Positions 52,343 through 62,930 of a stretch of DNA of 64,000 nt are shown one piece after another. The stretch's first letter is position 1, and every line of letters begins with the position of its first letter. A model generated the notes under the pieces. The model worked only from the letters and a program-made list of their open reading frames with translations. It was not told where the DNA came from and searched no databases. Source of the DNA: Dactylorhiza incarnata (Eukaryota > Streptophyta > Magnoliopsida > Asparagales > Orchidaceae); the NCBI GenBank assembly GCA_033032865.1, contig JAWHQI010000004.1, positions 22,674,001-22,738,000 of the forward strand, read 5' to 3'. The translations under genes were made by a program, and so were the position numbers.

Positions 52343-53731
52343 TTAGGAAAAAGGAAATTTAAAAGAGAGGTGGACAGGCAACTCCCTTAATTTGCGCTGA
52401 GCTGAATGTGCCGGTGTCAGTCGCCCGGCTACTCCTCCGTTTATCTTGTGATTCTCCTTTTGTCCTTGAACTTGAATATGTAAATCCAAATCACCTATAC
52501 ATACCTGAGGTGATTTGAATTTATAAAGATGAGCGGCATATGGATCATTGATTATTTGGGGTGGCAGCGGCTCATCCTTAACCTGAAAATTATTAGAATA
52601 AAGCGAATCACAAATAAACGAGTCAGAAAAATTTTCGCAAGGAGGAGGCACTTGCGAAATTATAAAATCAAGCTCCGGTTGTTCCTTTTCTATAATAACA
52701 TTTTCATTTGAGAAATCTAGTGTGTTACCAAGCGGAATAAAATTTTCGGACACAAAATTTTCATGAATTTTTGGTTGGATAGAAGAAATTTGCGAATATT
52801 CATGACAATAAAATCCGGGTGAAGTAGGGGAAGAAACTTGTTCTTCTTCTATTTCATCCGGGGTGCCCATAACTTTAAGAAATTCTTGGTAAAGTAATTT
52901 TTCTTCATATTCGGTAAAAGAAGTTATGGGATTACATGAAACCACATGTTCGTCCATAACTAAATCATCCAAAGGTGGAGAAAAAGTACTAGTAGAAATA
53001 AAATTTTCCTCTAAAATTTGGGGGGTAGTATCTATTTGAATCGGCGGACATTCCCCAAAATTAGAGTACGAAGGTTGCGGCGCAAAAGAAGAAGAACAAG
53101 AATTCAGTTCTAAAGATTTATCTTCATCGCCCCGTAAACTATCCGGGTGACCTTGCCACCAAGAATAATCTGCTTCGGGGCTAGAAGACAAATTTTTAGA
53201 GGCCGAAAAATTATTCTCGTGAAAATTAGAAAAATTATTTTCCTCTAAATTTTGGGGGGAATTATCTATTTGGATCTGCAAAATTTCCCCCAAATTAGAG
53301 AACGAAGACTGCGGTGTATAAGAAGAAAAACAAAAATTCGGATCTAAAGATTTATCTTCGTTGCTCCGGGAACTATCCGGGTGAGCTTGCCACCAAGAAT
53401 AATCAACTTCGGAACTAGAAGAACAATTATTAAATGCCAAAAATTTGTTTTCATTATAATTTGAAAAATTATTTTCTTCAAAGTTTGAAAAATTATTCTC
53501 ATTAAAAGTGGAAAAATTATGATCGTAATTACTATCAAAATTATTTGCATAATATTGAGGAAAATTATTTTCATAATAATTATTTTGATAATAAGAATGT
53601 AAATAACATTTCTCACTTTGATGAGGCGCACCACAATAATGACAACTAAATTGGCGTTCTCGCGCGGCTTGTAAGAGATAAAGTTGGTTTCGAAGCTCGG
53701 CAACCTTAACAGCCAATTCAGATTCTCTCAT
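52343..53731 (-). CDS. D ORF: knuckle protein with Asn-rich repeats (462 aa)
   Basis: ATG 53731 follows the leader. The N-terminal 28 residues form a short helix (LAVKVAELRNQLYLLQAAR). Then a knuckle CHYCGAPHQSEKC, residues 30-42 (CX2CX3HX4C), has the spacing seen in Athila gag. Residues 48-100 are repeats of NNF, such as ENNFSNFEENNFSNY. A unit of about 60 residues beginning DYSWWQxHPDS is present twice (about 110-170 and 188-247), with a period near 78. The rest is acidic. The capsid domain is missing, so this is the gag C-terminus plus novel sequence. It is intact for 462 codons. It may bind element RNA through the knuckle; that is inference. Confidence 0.72.
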   Translation of the reverse strand: MRESELAVKVAELRNQLYLLQAARERQFSCHYCGAPHQSEKCYLHSYYQNNYYENNFPQYYANNFDSNYDHNFSTFNENNFSNFEENNFSNYNENKFLAFNNCSSSSEVDYSWWQAHPDSSRSNEDKSLDPNFCFSSYTPQSSFSNLGEILQIQIDNSPQNLEENNFSNFHENNFSASKNLSSSPEADYSWWQGHPDSLRGDEDKSLELNSCSSSFAPQPSYSNFGECPPIQIDTTPQILEENFISTSTFSPPLDDLVMDEHVVSCNPITSFTEYEEKLLYQEFLKVMGTPDEIEEEQVSSPTSPGFYCHEYSQISSIQPKIHENFVSENFIPLGNTLDFSNENVIIEKEQPELDFIISQVPPPCENFSDSFICDSLYSNNFQVKDEPLPPQIINDPYAAHLYKFKSPQVCIGDLDLHIQVQGQKENHKINGGVAGRLTPAHSAQRKLRELPVHLSFKFPFS

Positions 53732-53824
53732 AATAAAAAATAAAAAAATAACAACCTTTACTCAAATGAATAGAATTTTTTTTAATTATATATATTTTTT
53801 GAAAAAGCGGGTTAAATTAGTCCC

Positions 53825-53918
53825 GGACTTCCCAAGATCTACCCGGTGAAGGGTTTGCAAGGTACTAGAGGCTGTGATGGGAATTCAAGCCCAAAGCGTC
53901 CTTTCCGAGAATTTAGAT
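53825..53918. repeat. D internal direct repeat, copy 2
   Basis: Partner of 52035-52129, located in the D leader between the primer site and the ORF. Confidence 0.85.
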
Positions 53919-54018
53919 TGCGCTTTTTAATTTTTTTAAATTTTTTTTAAGAAAAAGGGGGAGAAGAAACGGAATGATAAAATTAATAAATATTTCTTTT
54001 TTCGAAATATCAACCGTG

Positions 54019-54036
54019 TCCCTGGCAACGACGCCA
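54019..54036 (-). promoter_or_regulatory. Primer-binding site, tRNA-Asp type (D)
   Basis: The minus strand reads TGGCGTCGTTGCCAGGGA, two bases from the Athila/Tat consensus, 6 bp inside the LTR boundary at 54043. Confidence 0.88.
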
Positions 54037-54042
54037 AAAACT

Positions 54043-55607
54043 TGATGGTCAAAATTATGCTTGCAAACAATAACGGCAAGTGTACCGCATCGAATGTAGT
54101 ATAAGTTATTAACACAAGGTCGTATTAGACTCGGGGCGGTTGAATACTCTTACTTCGGAAAATCTCTATTATTTTATCGAATAGAATTTGAGAGTGATTT
54201 TGCAAAAGGAATATTAAAATAAGAATTAAAAGAACGATTAGCACTCGATCTTGAATCACCTTGGAGATAAAAATAAGAACGAAGAATAAAAGCGCATTCT
54301 CTTAATAAAATTGCTTTGACCGTGGAGATTCCCGAATTATGAATGCACCTCTCTCGAGGATGCACTCACCTGAGTTTAGGTTGATCAATCGAACTCTCGT
54401 TCTAGAATCGAAACCCCTAAAACTCGCCTTATCGAAGTGAATCCCGCTATTGGCTTTTACTCCAATCCGGAAGGGTAGCATCATCCTCTCTCGAGGATTG
54501 CATTCTACTTTTTTTATCCTTGAATGATCGATTCGCCTTACGAGCTTGTTCGGCTAACTAAAGAACGAAAACAAGAACGAGAATTATAATTCGAAAGTAT
54601 AATCTCATTTCATTAAAATCAAGGATAAATCTTACGCGTTTTTAGAAAAGAGAAAGAGAAATTCTAAATTACTTCAAAACCAATATTATTCCTTGGATCA
54701 TCTCGATCGAGTACCAATAGAGATTTTAGGTACTCATTGAGATTGAGGAATTAAAAGAAAATAAAAGAAATACATGAAGAGGTGCGAGAAAAATAAGAGA
54801 ATAGAACTATTTTATTAATTACAATTGAAAAGAAATACAAGCTAGAAATTGAAAATTACAACTATTGAAATAAAAGAATAACTACAAGACTACTAAAACA
54901 TGAAAATAAAACAAGAAATGGAGATTTGAACTCCCAAAATTCGTCCCTGAAGATCTGGAGAAGCTCCCTTTATATAGCTGAAAAGTTGAGGTTACACGCC
55001 CTTGGTCACGCCCGTGACCAAGGGCGTGTAAGGGGCGTGATCGAAGCAGCAGCGGAGAGGGCGCCTTCTGGAGTAATTGCGAGCATTTCGGCCGTGTCAC
55101 GCCCTAGGTCACACCCGTGACCTGGGGCGTGTAATCTTGAAATAGTGCTGCTGGCGGGAAGAAGCGCGGGGCGAGTCACGCCCGTGACCTGATGTCACGC
55201 CATAGGTCACGCCCGTGACCTGGGGCGTGTAACTTTAAATGACATGGCAGGCGTGCTCTGGATGTTGTGGCGAGTCGCGACCGTGACACTGGGTCATGCC
55301 CTTGGTCACGCCCGTGACTTGGGGCGTGTACTTGGCGAATTCTTCACGGAACGCTCCCTGGTGGCGGAATTGGGTCTGGAACACATCTTTGACTGTCACG
55401 CCATTGGTCACGCCCGTGACCTTGGGCGTGTACTTTGGATTTTTACTCAAAGTGCCCAGAAAATCTGCAAAACATAAAATAAGCTTAAATTAGTTAAAGA
55501 AATTAAAAAGGAACAGATTAAATAAGAAAATACATATAAATTATATAAATTCAATTTAAAACTATATTAAAATAATACTAAAAGATGAGTACAAAAAGTA
55601 CTCATCA
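54043..55607 (-). repeat. D 5' LTR
   Basis: Its first perfect hairpin is 54992-55031 (18-bp arms, GCCC loop), and its TATA box TATATAAAG (54968-54976, minus) stands next to the array. Near-identical to the 3' LTR. Confidence 0.94.
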
Positions 55608-55612
55608 AATAT

Positions 55613-56477
55613 ACTAGTGAATGTAGAATTTTGATCTGGAGAAAATGGCTAATGCCTGCCATTAAGTAGTTAACGTCGAAACAGTACTTGATTTTTGAGG
55701 TTTTTGAAAAAAAATTCATTGGAATAGGGAGTTTGTACATAGACCTTCTTAGTGTAACAATTTCAGAGAAAATGGAAATGAGGAGAAGTTTTATTTAAGC
55801 ATATTTTGGTGGTTTTTAAAATAATTTTATCTTTTATATTTGATTTTTTGATTTTTCAATAATGTGGGGGGTAAATATGGTGTATATATATAATGGTTCA
55901 TAGATAGATATGCAGTAAGGAATTTTTGCAAATGTGTAGAAAACTGGGCCAACGCCTGACGTTAGAGTCAACGTTGGCATTAAGTTTACTTTATATAAAA
56001 GGCCTAAACCGGGTTCTTTCCGTTTTCCCATTATTTTAACCCATTTCTCTTCAGGTTTCGCCGACTGCACTTCTCAGATCTAGGTAAATTTCTTACTTTT
56101 CTTCTTCTATTTTGTGATTAAAGCATTTCTCTTTCCCTAAAATGAAATCCTTTGAAGTATTGAAGTGTTTTGATATGTTATATGATAGATCTATGGTAAT
56201 GAGATATAGGGTTTTCAGGTTTTGAGTTGAAGAAAGGGTTTTTGAGATCTCCAAAGAAAATGAGTCTTTCCATTACCCTTTTTGTTGTTTTTGAGTTGTG
56301 TTGGTAATTTTCAATTATCCCTATCATTTTACGAAATTTTTTGATTTATAAGTGTTTCTGAAGGCTGTCATTGTGTACTGGTAGTAATAGGAAATTACAG
56401 AGCATGCGCCAGGCGTTAACAATAATGCCTGGCCTAGATAAGAAAAATTTTGTTGATGTTTTATTGTGTGTAGTTTT
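55613..56477 (+). promoter_or_regulatory. Candidate promoter and leader of the antisense ORF in E
   Basis: E-type motifs (GCCATTAAGTAGTTAACG near 55658; AACGCCTGACGTTAGAGTC near 55953, then AACGTTGGCATTAAG) lie just upstream of TATATAAAA (55993-56000). A CT-rich leader follows and AGATCTAGGTAAATTTC near 56078 looks like a 5' splice site. Another E motif pair (GCCAGGCGTTAACAATAATG) is at about 56407. The arrangement motif-TATA-leader-ATG mirrors that upstream of the SIRE-A accessory ORF. Confidence 0.45.
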
Positions 56478-56508
56478 ATGTCTTCTTCCAGTGGTCATGG
56501 AGTTCGTG

Positions 56509-58486
56509 TGTAACACCCCAAAGATCATGGTTCAGCGAGGTAGGCGGAATGGTAGTGTTGCGCTCGGGATAGGCTCAAGATTCCAGATCAGGTCAATGCG
56601 CACGACCATTATCCTCTTCGCGCACGACCAGTGATCGTGCGCCAGCGATCGTGTGTTAATTCAGAAGAGAATCGAGTTCTGTCTCGGACAGTGCGCACGA
56701 CCATTTCCCTCTTCGCGCATGACCAGTGATCGTGCGCCAGCGATCGTGCGCCCTGTTTATTCTGTTCCGCGATTTTGAGCGGAGAAGAAGATCGGACCGT
56801 CCAAATCTTTTGGAAATTGATCCAGCGGCTAGGTTTAGTTGCGGGAGACATTTAGGGCTGATGAGAGGGGGTTAAACCTCATATTCTCTAAGCCATTCTC
56901 TCTCCAAACCCTAGAGAAAGAAGGAGGAGCCAAGGAAGAAGAAGGGAGATTCCGCCATTGACGGAGCTGCGGAGCTCCGTTTCGCGAACCGTTTCCAGAT
57001 CTGGAGAGTGCAGCCCGGTGCGGTCTTTTCCCTCCGTCTAGAATCTCGGATCCATGGCGAAAAAGAACGCTCCTAGGGTAACGATTTCTTCTCCCGTTGT
57101 TTGGACTTGTCTTTTGTCCTCTCCTTCGTTTCTCTATGCTTGCATGAGGGATCCCTTTCACCAAATGGGTGAAGTGTAGGATTCCCTCAAGTTCTCCGGA
57201 ACTCCGGGTCGATTGTGTCCGTCCCCGGCATATTACATGTAGAAAATCCGGTAGTCGTGCGGATTTAGGCATTTTGTGTGAAGCCTATTCGTGGCCGTGA
57301 GCCCGAATCGGTGATGCTTGGATTGCGACGTTGCATTTAGGTTAAGCCTAGAATGCGTGCCGGAGAATGACTCCATGAAATCATCTATAGTATTGCGGGA
57401 TTTAAGTGTAGGCGTCTTGTGAAGATCCTAACGAAAGCCCCATGCTTTGAGATTGGATGAAGGCAAACCTTCACCGTGAAATTGGTGCGGAGCGTATTAT
57501 ACCTCCCCTTTTTGAGTATTTGTGAAGCCTAGATCCTTGTGAAGGGATTAGGTGCGTAGCTTATATTTGTGTAGCACTTGAAGGTGCTAAACCCTTACGG
57601 GCCGAGGCGAAGCCGTACCCGCGTCGTGCGACAGATCGCGACGATTAGAGCACGGGCAAAGCTAAACCGAACCCGTTTCCATGCAGATCGGTAAGAGGTC
57701 CCTACCTCATGTAGCCGTGTGATCATGGGAGAGGTCGTGGAAGGTGGTTTACCTAGACCGACCAAAAGCTCTTTTTCCCACATAAGGCGATGGCCCTTAC
57801 GGTGGAGTGTTTGTGGAATTGATGTTGTTAGCCTCATGCGGTTGTTTAGGCGGTTGCGGGGAACCTTCGGGTGAACCCAACCAACATCATGTGCATACCT
57901 AGGTTCCCTCCTTTTTGATGCTCAACCTACAAGATTGAATGTGCTTGAAACCTCACCTTGTGTAGTTGCACTTTCTTTATTTTAGTACTTGTGCTAGTAT
58001 GGCTTGCTTGCAGGGTAGAATCTCCGCCACCCCGGGAAAGGGGTGGGGTCGTTATAATTTGGTCAGCTGTGCTGACCGTTACCTTGTTTGCCACCGCTTG
58101 GTGGAATGTTCTTATGCAGGTGCAGGTGAGCCTAGCGGGAAATAGCGGGCGGTGGCCCCTTTTGCTTAGTTGGCCCTTGAAGGCCAGCCCCCTTTTTAGC
58201 TTTCTCATGTATTGCCGGCCTGCGTGCCGATGTATGTTTTGGAGTTTTTAGTACATTTGCTAAATGTAAGGCCTTAAGGCCATAACTCTCTTTCTTGGTT
58301 TCATTCCTATGATAGTGGACAATTCTAATGGAAATGTTAAATCTTTATGCTTCCGCTAGTGTTTAGTATACTCTGTTGTAGTTTCTTTCTGTTTATCACC
58401 TTTTAACTCCTAGCTAGTGTGGTTAGTATGGCGTGGGGTCCCGGCCGGACCTACTGTTATATTATTCGTACTGGCAGGGTGTTACA
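56509..58486 (+). mobile_element. Complete family S solo LTR (1978 bp)
   Basis: TGTAACACCC and GGGTGTTACA form a perfect 10-bp terminal inverted repeat, flanked by TCGTG duplications (56504-56508 and 58487-58491). The right 370 bp match 245-812. There is no interior or second LTR. The ends are of the Tekay-like chromovirus type. Confidence 0.95.
56597..56752. repeat. GCGCACGA-TCGTGCGC hairpins in the S solo LTR
   Basis: Two tandem blocks about 95 bp apart. In each, GCGCACGA pairs with TCGTGCGC around the 7-nt loop CCAGTGA (56620-56642 perfect; 56715-56737 with one C-to-T change), followed by CAGCGATCGTG. The other S copy (1-812) has a different motif in its promoter half. Confidence 0.85.
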
Positions 58487-59561
58487 TCGTGCCAGAAAGT
58501 CATCAGCCCGTTCACCACAAGAGTCTTATCAATATAATGTGGGGATTAAAAAGGCGACTGTTGGAGTAGGCATGGTGTTGCAAAGAGACCTCCCACGTCA
58601 TGCTCATATTCAGAACCTCCTAGCAACATCATGAGTGTTATCAGTGATTACTGACGACTGCTTTCCAACTGATTTTGCTCGAGAGTTTTATAACAATTTG
58701 GTTGATCCGTCTGAAATAGAGCTATATGGAGGTGTGATGTCTCTGATTCAGTTTGAGATTGTCCATATTACACATGAAGACTTATGGAATCATTTTGGGT
58801 TAATAAAAAGTGAGAATCGTTTGGATGTGGTGGAGTAGTATAGGGCAGAGCGAGACTGGACACATGTGAATTCTGTTTTGCATGGGAAGGAGACAAGAGA
58901 GTAGAATACAAATGTTTCTTCACTTAGGGAAGAAGCATTCATAATTCAAGATATTTTGCGACACACAGTAATGTTGAAGTCCGGAGATACAAAGAAGATC
59001 ACTGCACAACTGAGTATAGTGACTTATCACATTATGCAGGAAGAAACTTTTGATGTCCCAGATCTCATACTTTCTCAGATTCGTTATACTTTTAAGTTGA
59101 AGGATCTAAGGAGGTCTCGTCTCAACACACCTCCCTTGGTAAGAATCATATAGAGGGTGGTGATAGAGAAATATGCGTATATAGTTAGAACCAACTATAT
59201 TAATGATCTTATCCCAGAGTTGTATTCTACTTGTTCCATTCAAGTTCCTAGGTCATGAGATATACCATCATCTTCTCGACCATATTTATGACAAGGAGCA
59301 TCACTCTGTGAGTCAAATTGGGAGCATCAAGAGTCGTTTGAAGAATTCAAGGAGAATGCGACACGAAGAATGTCACGGATCGAGAAAATGATGTGATACA
59401 TGATCAGGGCCCTGAAGTTGAAACTTACACTGGCAGAAGAAAGGGATTGGGAGGTTCCCGTGGAGGACCCGCCACGTCAGTCGACTCGTCGTACTCGAAG
59501 GTCAAGGGAACGAGGCAGTTCAACTACAGGTGAATCAGACTCAATTAGTAGACAATTTTAA

Positions 59562-60188
59562 AGTGCTTTTCAGGTCTGTAATAACAGATTTTAGTGTTTG
59601 GACAATATTGTCTAATGCCTGGCGTTACTGCTTGCGCCCAGCGTTAGCTGTTATCATACTTTTCCTTTTATTTTTGGTTTCATCTAATCTGTGAACTGTT
59701 TATGTGTTGTGTTCAAGTATTTATCCAGGATTTAATAGTTTTTAATGTTGGAGCACAACAAATTTCACTTAATCTTTGGTGAGTTTTTCAATAAAAAAAT
59801 ATCTAAGATATTTTATAGGTATCGGATTAGAATATTGAATTGTTTAAGGATGTAATGCTATGTTTTTCTAGTTTTAAATTTGTTTGATGACTTGTACAGA
59901 TAAGCATTGGTGTGATATTTTATTTTATGATTTTGTATTAGGGTTTCAACATCACTCCTAATTAATTTTAAGAGTTTTGAACAATCATTTGATATTATAG
60001 GATACTCATATCTTATGTGATAATAGATTGATCATTTAAGAGATAGAAACTTGACTTTTAATTTGATTTAATTTGTAAAATTTAATTTTTTAAGAAAAGT
60101 TAAACTTTCAAATATAGAAAAAACTTAAAGTGAATCATGAAGTAGATATTTGCACACAAAAAAATCTACTTCATGCATTTGATGGTTC
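59562..60188 (+). other. E spacer downstream of the antisense ORF
   Basis: It is A/T-rich and non-coding. E-type motifs TGCCTGGCGTTACTGC and GCCCAGCGTTAGCTG occur at about 59614-59648, so E's palindromic motif is present on both sides of the antisense ORF. No pol homology on either strand. Confidence 0.55.
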
Positions 60189-61656
60189 TTAATGGATTTG
60201 AGATTTAGGTATCCAAAGAGGACCAAGAGGGATGGTTCCTTTGGGTACCCAAATACATCGAGTTGGCCTTTGGGGAGACAAAGATGAGTGGGCCCTTTTA
60301 TTTGAGATTAGTGCATCATTCTTGAGTATGGGTCTCCATTCATACTTTAGGTAAATATTTTTATACTTGAAATTTCCATGATGATTTTTTAAAACATTGT
60401 TTATAGGAAATTTGCTCATTTTCAATTTTATGTTGTGAGAAGAGTTTTGTTGTAAATGATAATGATGACAGTGTTTTGTAGTTTCATTTGCAAGCTTTTG
60501 ATGTTTTTCATTTCTTTTATTTGGCTTAGATAAATTATGAAAATTTCTATTCAACTTGCTTTTGGATTTTGCTTGATATTGTGAGTGTGTGTTTTGAAAA
60601 TATTTCGTTATAATTTTCTTAAGCAAGTTGACATTATTTTCTAATTCATTGTTTTTAACTTTGAGATTATGTCTAGCATTATTTTATGCAATTGTGCTAC
60701 TTTTAAGAGTGGAAACAATTGAATCAATATTATTTTGATATTTTTTTTCATATTCCTCAAATGTTTCAGCCATCTCTTCAATTTCAATTTTATAGTCTTC
60801 ACACTTAGCACAATCAATTTTCAAAGATGGGTTTTCTAAACATAATATATCATGTTGTTCTTTTACAAGAGTATATTCTTTTTCAAGTTCTTTGTATTTT
60901 TCTTTTAATTCATTATAATCAATACAAGGTGCGGAGTTTTCAAATGAAGAGCGTGATGGAGATTTAAACACATCATTTTTGGATTCTACATTCATATTTG
61001 CTTTCAAAGTTTTATTTTCTAAACGTAGTTTTGCATTAGACCTTTTTAATTTCTTAATCTTACGTTTAGTAGTTTATAGCAAATGAAATGTAGAAATAGA
61101 GGTACAAAAGATGGATTTTGATTTCCTTACATTGCTTGTGGACGATGCGATATTCGAACATATAGTTCCTTTGACATTTTTTGGCACTCCTCTTCCAAAG
61201 ATAAGATTTCTTCTTCTCTTCCACTTGATGTGCACTCCATTGATCCATCATGAGAGGAGCTTTCTTCAATATTTGTGCAAGCTTGTATGTTCTCCATGTC
61301 TTGCATTTGTTCAATACCTGTAGAAGAAGAATCATAAGTTCTTTCAAGAGAAATCCAAATTTCGTATGCGGTAGGTAAATTATAAATAAGTTTGAAAATA
61401 TTTTGATCTAGTGCACAAAATAAACAATTCATAGATTTTGCATTTACAACCATTTCATTTCAATTTAATACGCTAGGTGAATTTTCAATAGTAATGTTCC
61501 AAACATCTATGCCTAAGGACTTGAGAGAAAATTTTCCATTAAATTTTTCCACCATTTATAAATTTTCCCTTCGAATAAAGGTGGTGCAAGTGATTTTTCA
61601 TTTATATAAAAATTTTCCCCACTAGTAGAAGTGAGATCATGATCAAGAGATGCCAT
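60189..61656 (-). pseudogene. gag: E gag, decayed
   Basis: ATG 61656 opens MASLDHDLTSTSGENFYI. Further frames give LAPPLFEGKIYKWWK and VVNAKSMNCLFCALDQNIFK with YEIWISLERTYD, a copia gag capsid of Sirevirus type. A Glu/Lys-rich coiled coil follows (YNELKEKYKELEKEYTLV, near 60900), then a Lys/Asn/His-rich part ending TRCIWVPKG near 60240. WVPK is a usual mark of the Sirevirus gag end. Several shifts and stops separate the pieces. No clear zinc knuckle survives. Confidence 0.7.
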
Positions 61657-61691
61657 TATTCCCAGTGGTGAAACCGTTTTGGAAAAACCTA

Positions 61692-61703
61692 GCTTTGATA
61701 CCA
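61692..61703 (-). promoter_or_regulatory. Primer-binding site, iMet type (E)
   Basis: TGGTATCAAAGC on the minus strand, 2 bp inside the 5' LTR end (61706). It fixes E's orientation. Confidence 0.9.
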
Positions 61704-61705
61704 CT

Positions 61706-62854
61706 TGTTGGATCGTGAGGCGCCCTTAGAGGGGGGGGGGGGGTGAATAAGGGTTTTTAAAAGCTTGATTATTTAATATAAAAACTTTTGTTGTTTTTCT
61801 TTGAAACAAATTTAAATCAAAACTTAAGAGGAGTGAATCAATTTAAAACAAAACAAAAAGAATCGGTTGGCTTTAGCTGATCTTCCCCAGATCCGGCCTC
61901 AGGACGCTCTAGCCTTCCTATACCCAGAAAAGGCCTCCAGCACCCCCTAGATCTACTTCCTAGACCCAGTCGCCAACATGAGTCAAATTGCTCCCTAAGT
62001 CTTACCCAGACCTAGTCACCAACACGAGGCAAATTTACTTCCCAGAAAATAACAAAAATGTTACAAAATATTTGAACACATAAACTAAAAACATCCTCTG
62101 AAAAATTCTAGAGATGACGAAGGCCGCTGAATGTTCTTGAAGTCAAAGTGCGCGTTCTTCACGTTGAGTAAGCGTTGATCCGGTTCTCCTTGAATTCTTT
62201 GCTCGAATATGTGCGGGAGTTGAAGTTCTAGAAAATATGTCTCTGATTGAGTTTCTGGAGACTGGAGTAAGGCTCAAATCAATCAGTAGTCAGAGACGAC
62301 GAAGCCATCCAATTTATAGACTTTAAGCTAACGCCGACGTTAAGTTCTAACGCCAGGCATTGACCATATATATCAACATATTGATGGCTCGGATCTTCAA
62401 AAGAGGAAGGAGATTCAGCACTTTAGGAATTTTTTTATTTTACGCAATACTAACGCCGGCGTTAAGGCTAATGCAGGCGTTGGGCAAATCATTTCTAAAG
62501 TTCCTCCTGCAATCACGGCTGCTTGCTTCATGCCATAATCGTCGATCGAGAACGCCAGCGTTAAGACCTAACGCCTGATGTTGAGTTTCTCACTCTTTTT
62601 ATTCAGTCAGCAAGCCATCCCGTCGATCGACAGACCATCCCGTCGATCGCTAACGCCCATCGTTAAGACCTAACGACTGGCGTTAGACATCATTCAATCC
62701 TTCGGCTTGTGGATAGTGCAAGACCAGTATTGCAGTAACCTGGTGTCATATCTGTCCAAACCTGCATGCTAAAAACACAATGGCAAACAAGATCAAATAC
62801 AAGTAGGATTTATTATTCTCAAATTAAAGGGATGTGGAAAGCCATGTTCCAACA
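61706..62854 (-). repeat. E 5' LTR (1149 bp)
   Basis: It pairs with 38745-40066. It has the perfect 14-bp palindrome TAACGCCGGCGTTA (62451-62464), further TAACGC/GCGTTA pairs and CCGTCGATCGAC units, which end beside the TATA box (TATAAATT, minus, 62311-62318). A poly-G run is at 61731-61742. Confidence 0.92.
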
Positions 62855-62858
62855 GTCT

Positions 62859-62893
<35 letters not shown>

Positions 62894-62930
62894 TTCATCT
62901 TCTACTTCTTCTTCTTCTTCTTATTCTTTT
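62855..62930 (+). repeat. (CTT)n microsatellite
   Basis: CTT/CTTCTT with minor interruptions, in the Tekay-B 3' LTR at the E insertion site. The 5' LTR has a shorter version at 29985-30025. GTCTT (62855-62859) is E's right target duplication. Confidence 0.88.

Larger units (their letters stand above)
49380..55607 (-). mobile_element. D: Athila-like non-autonomous element
   Basis: LTRs of 1578 and 1565 bp have TGATGAG...ACCATCA ends on the minus strand. Perfect AATAT duplications flank it (49375-49379 and 55608-55612). The primer site is the tRNA-Asp type and the polypurine tract is TATGGGGGTGTT. The interior (3.1 kb) has one long ORF and no protease, RT or integrase. The two LTRs are almost identical, making D one of the youngest insertions in the window. 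Confidence 0.94.
56478..59561 (+). pseudogene. Accessory ORF antisense to E, interrupted by a solo LTR
   Basis: ATG 56478 starts MSSSSGHGV. The frame is cut after ten codons by the S solo LTR (56509-58486) and resumes exactly after the duplicated TCGTG with ARKSSARSPQES. One frame then runs to TAA 59559-59561, about 366 codons in all. Stops at 58632, 58836, about 58902, 59151, about 59257 and two more fit CGA to TGA or CAG to TAG decay. TDFAREFYNNLVDPSEIELY, LWNHFGL and VTYHIMQEETFDVPDLILSQ match the 'putative plant transposon protein' type. The tail is Arg/Ser-rich. It runs opposite to E's gag, as do the antisense extra ORFs known in some Tat-lineage elements. Confidence 0.7.
38745..62854 (-). 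mobile_element. E: Sirevirus-like copia element, minus strand, with three insertions
   Basis: Orientation is fixed by the primer site beside the right LTR (61692-61703) and the polypurine tract beside the left LTR (40067-40080). LTRs begin TGTTGGAACATGG and end GATCCAACA on the minus strand. Flanks GACTT/GTCTT differ by one base. Without the insertions of C, D and the S solo LTR, E is about 8.5 kb. It has decayed gag, no recognisable pol, and an accessory ORF in antisense orientation (56478-59561). Confidence 0.85.
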
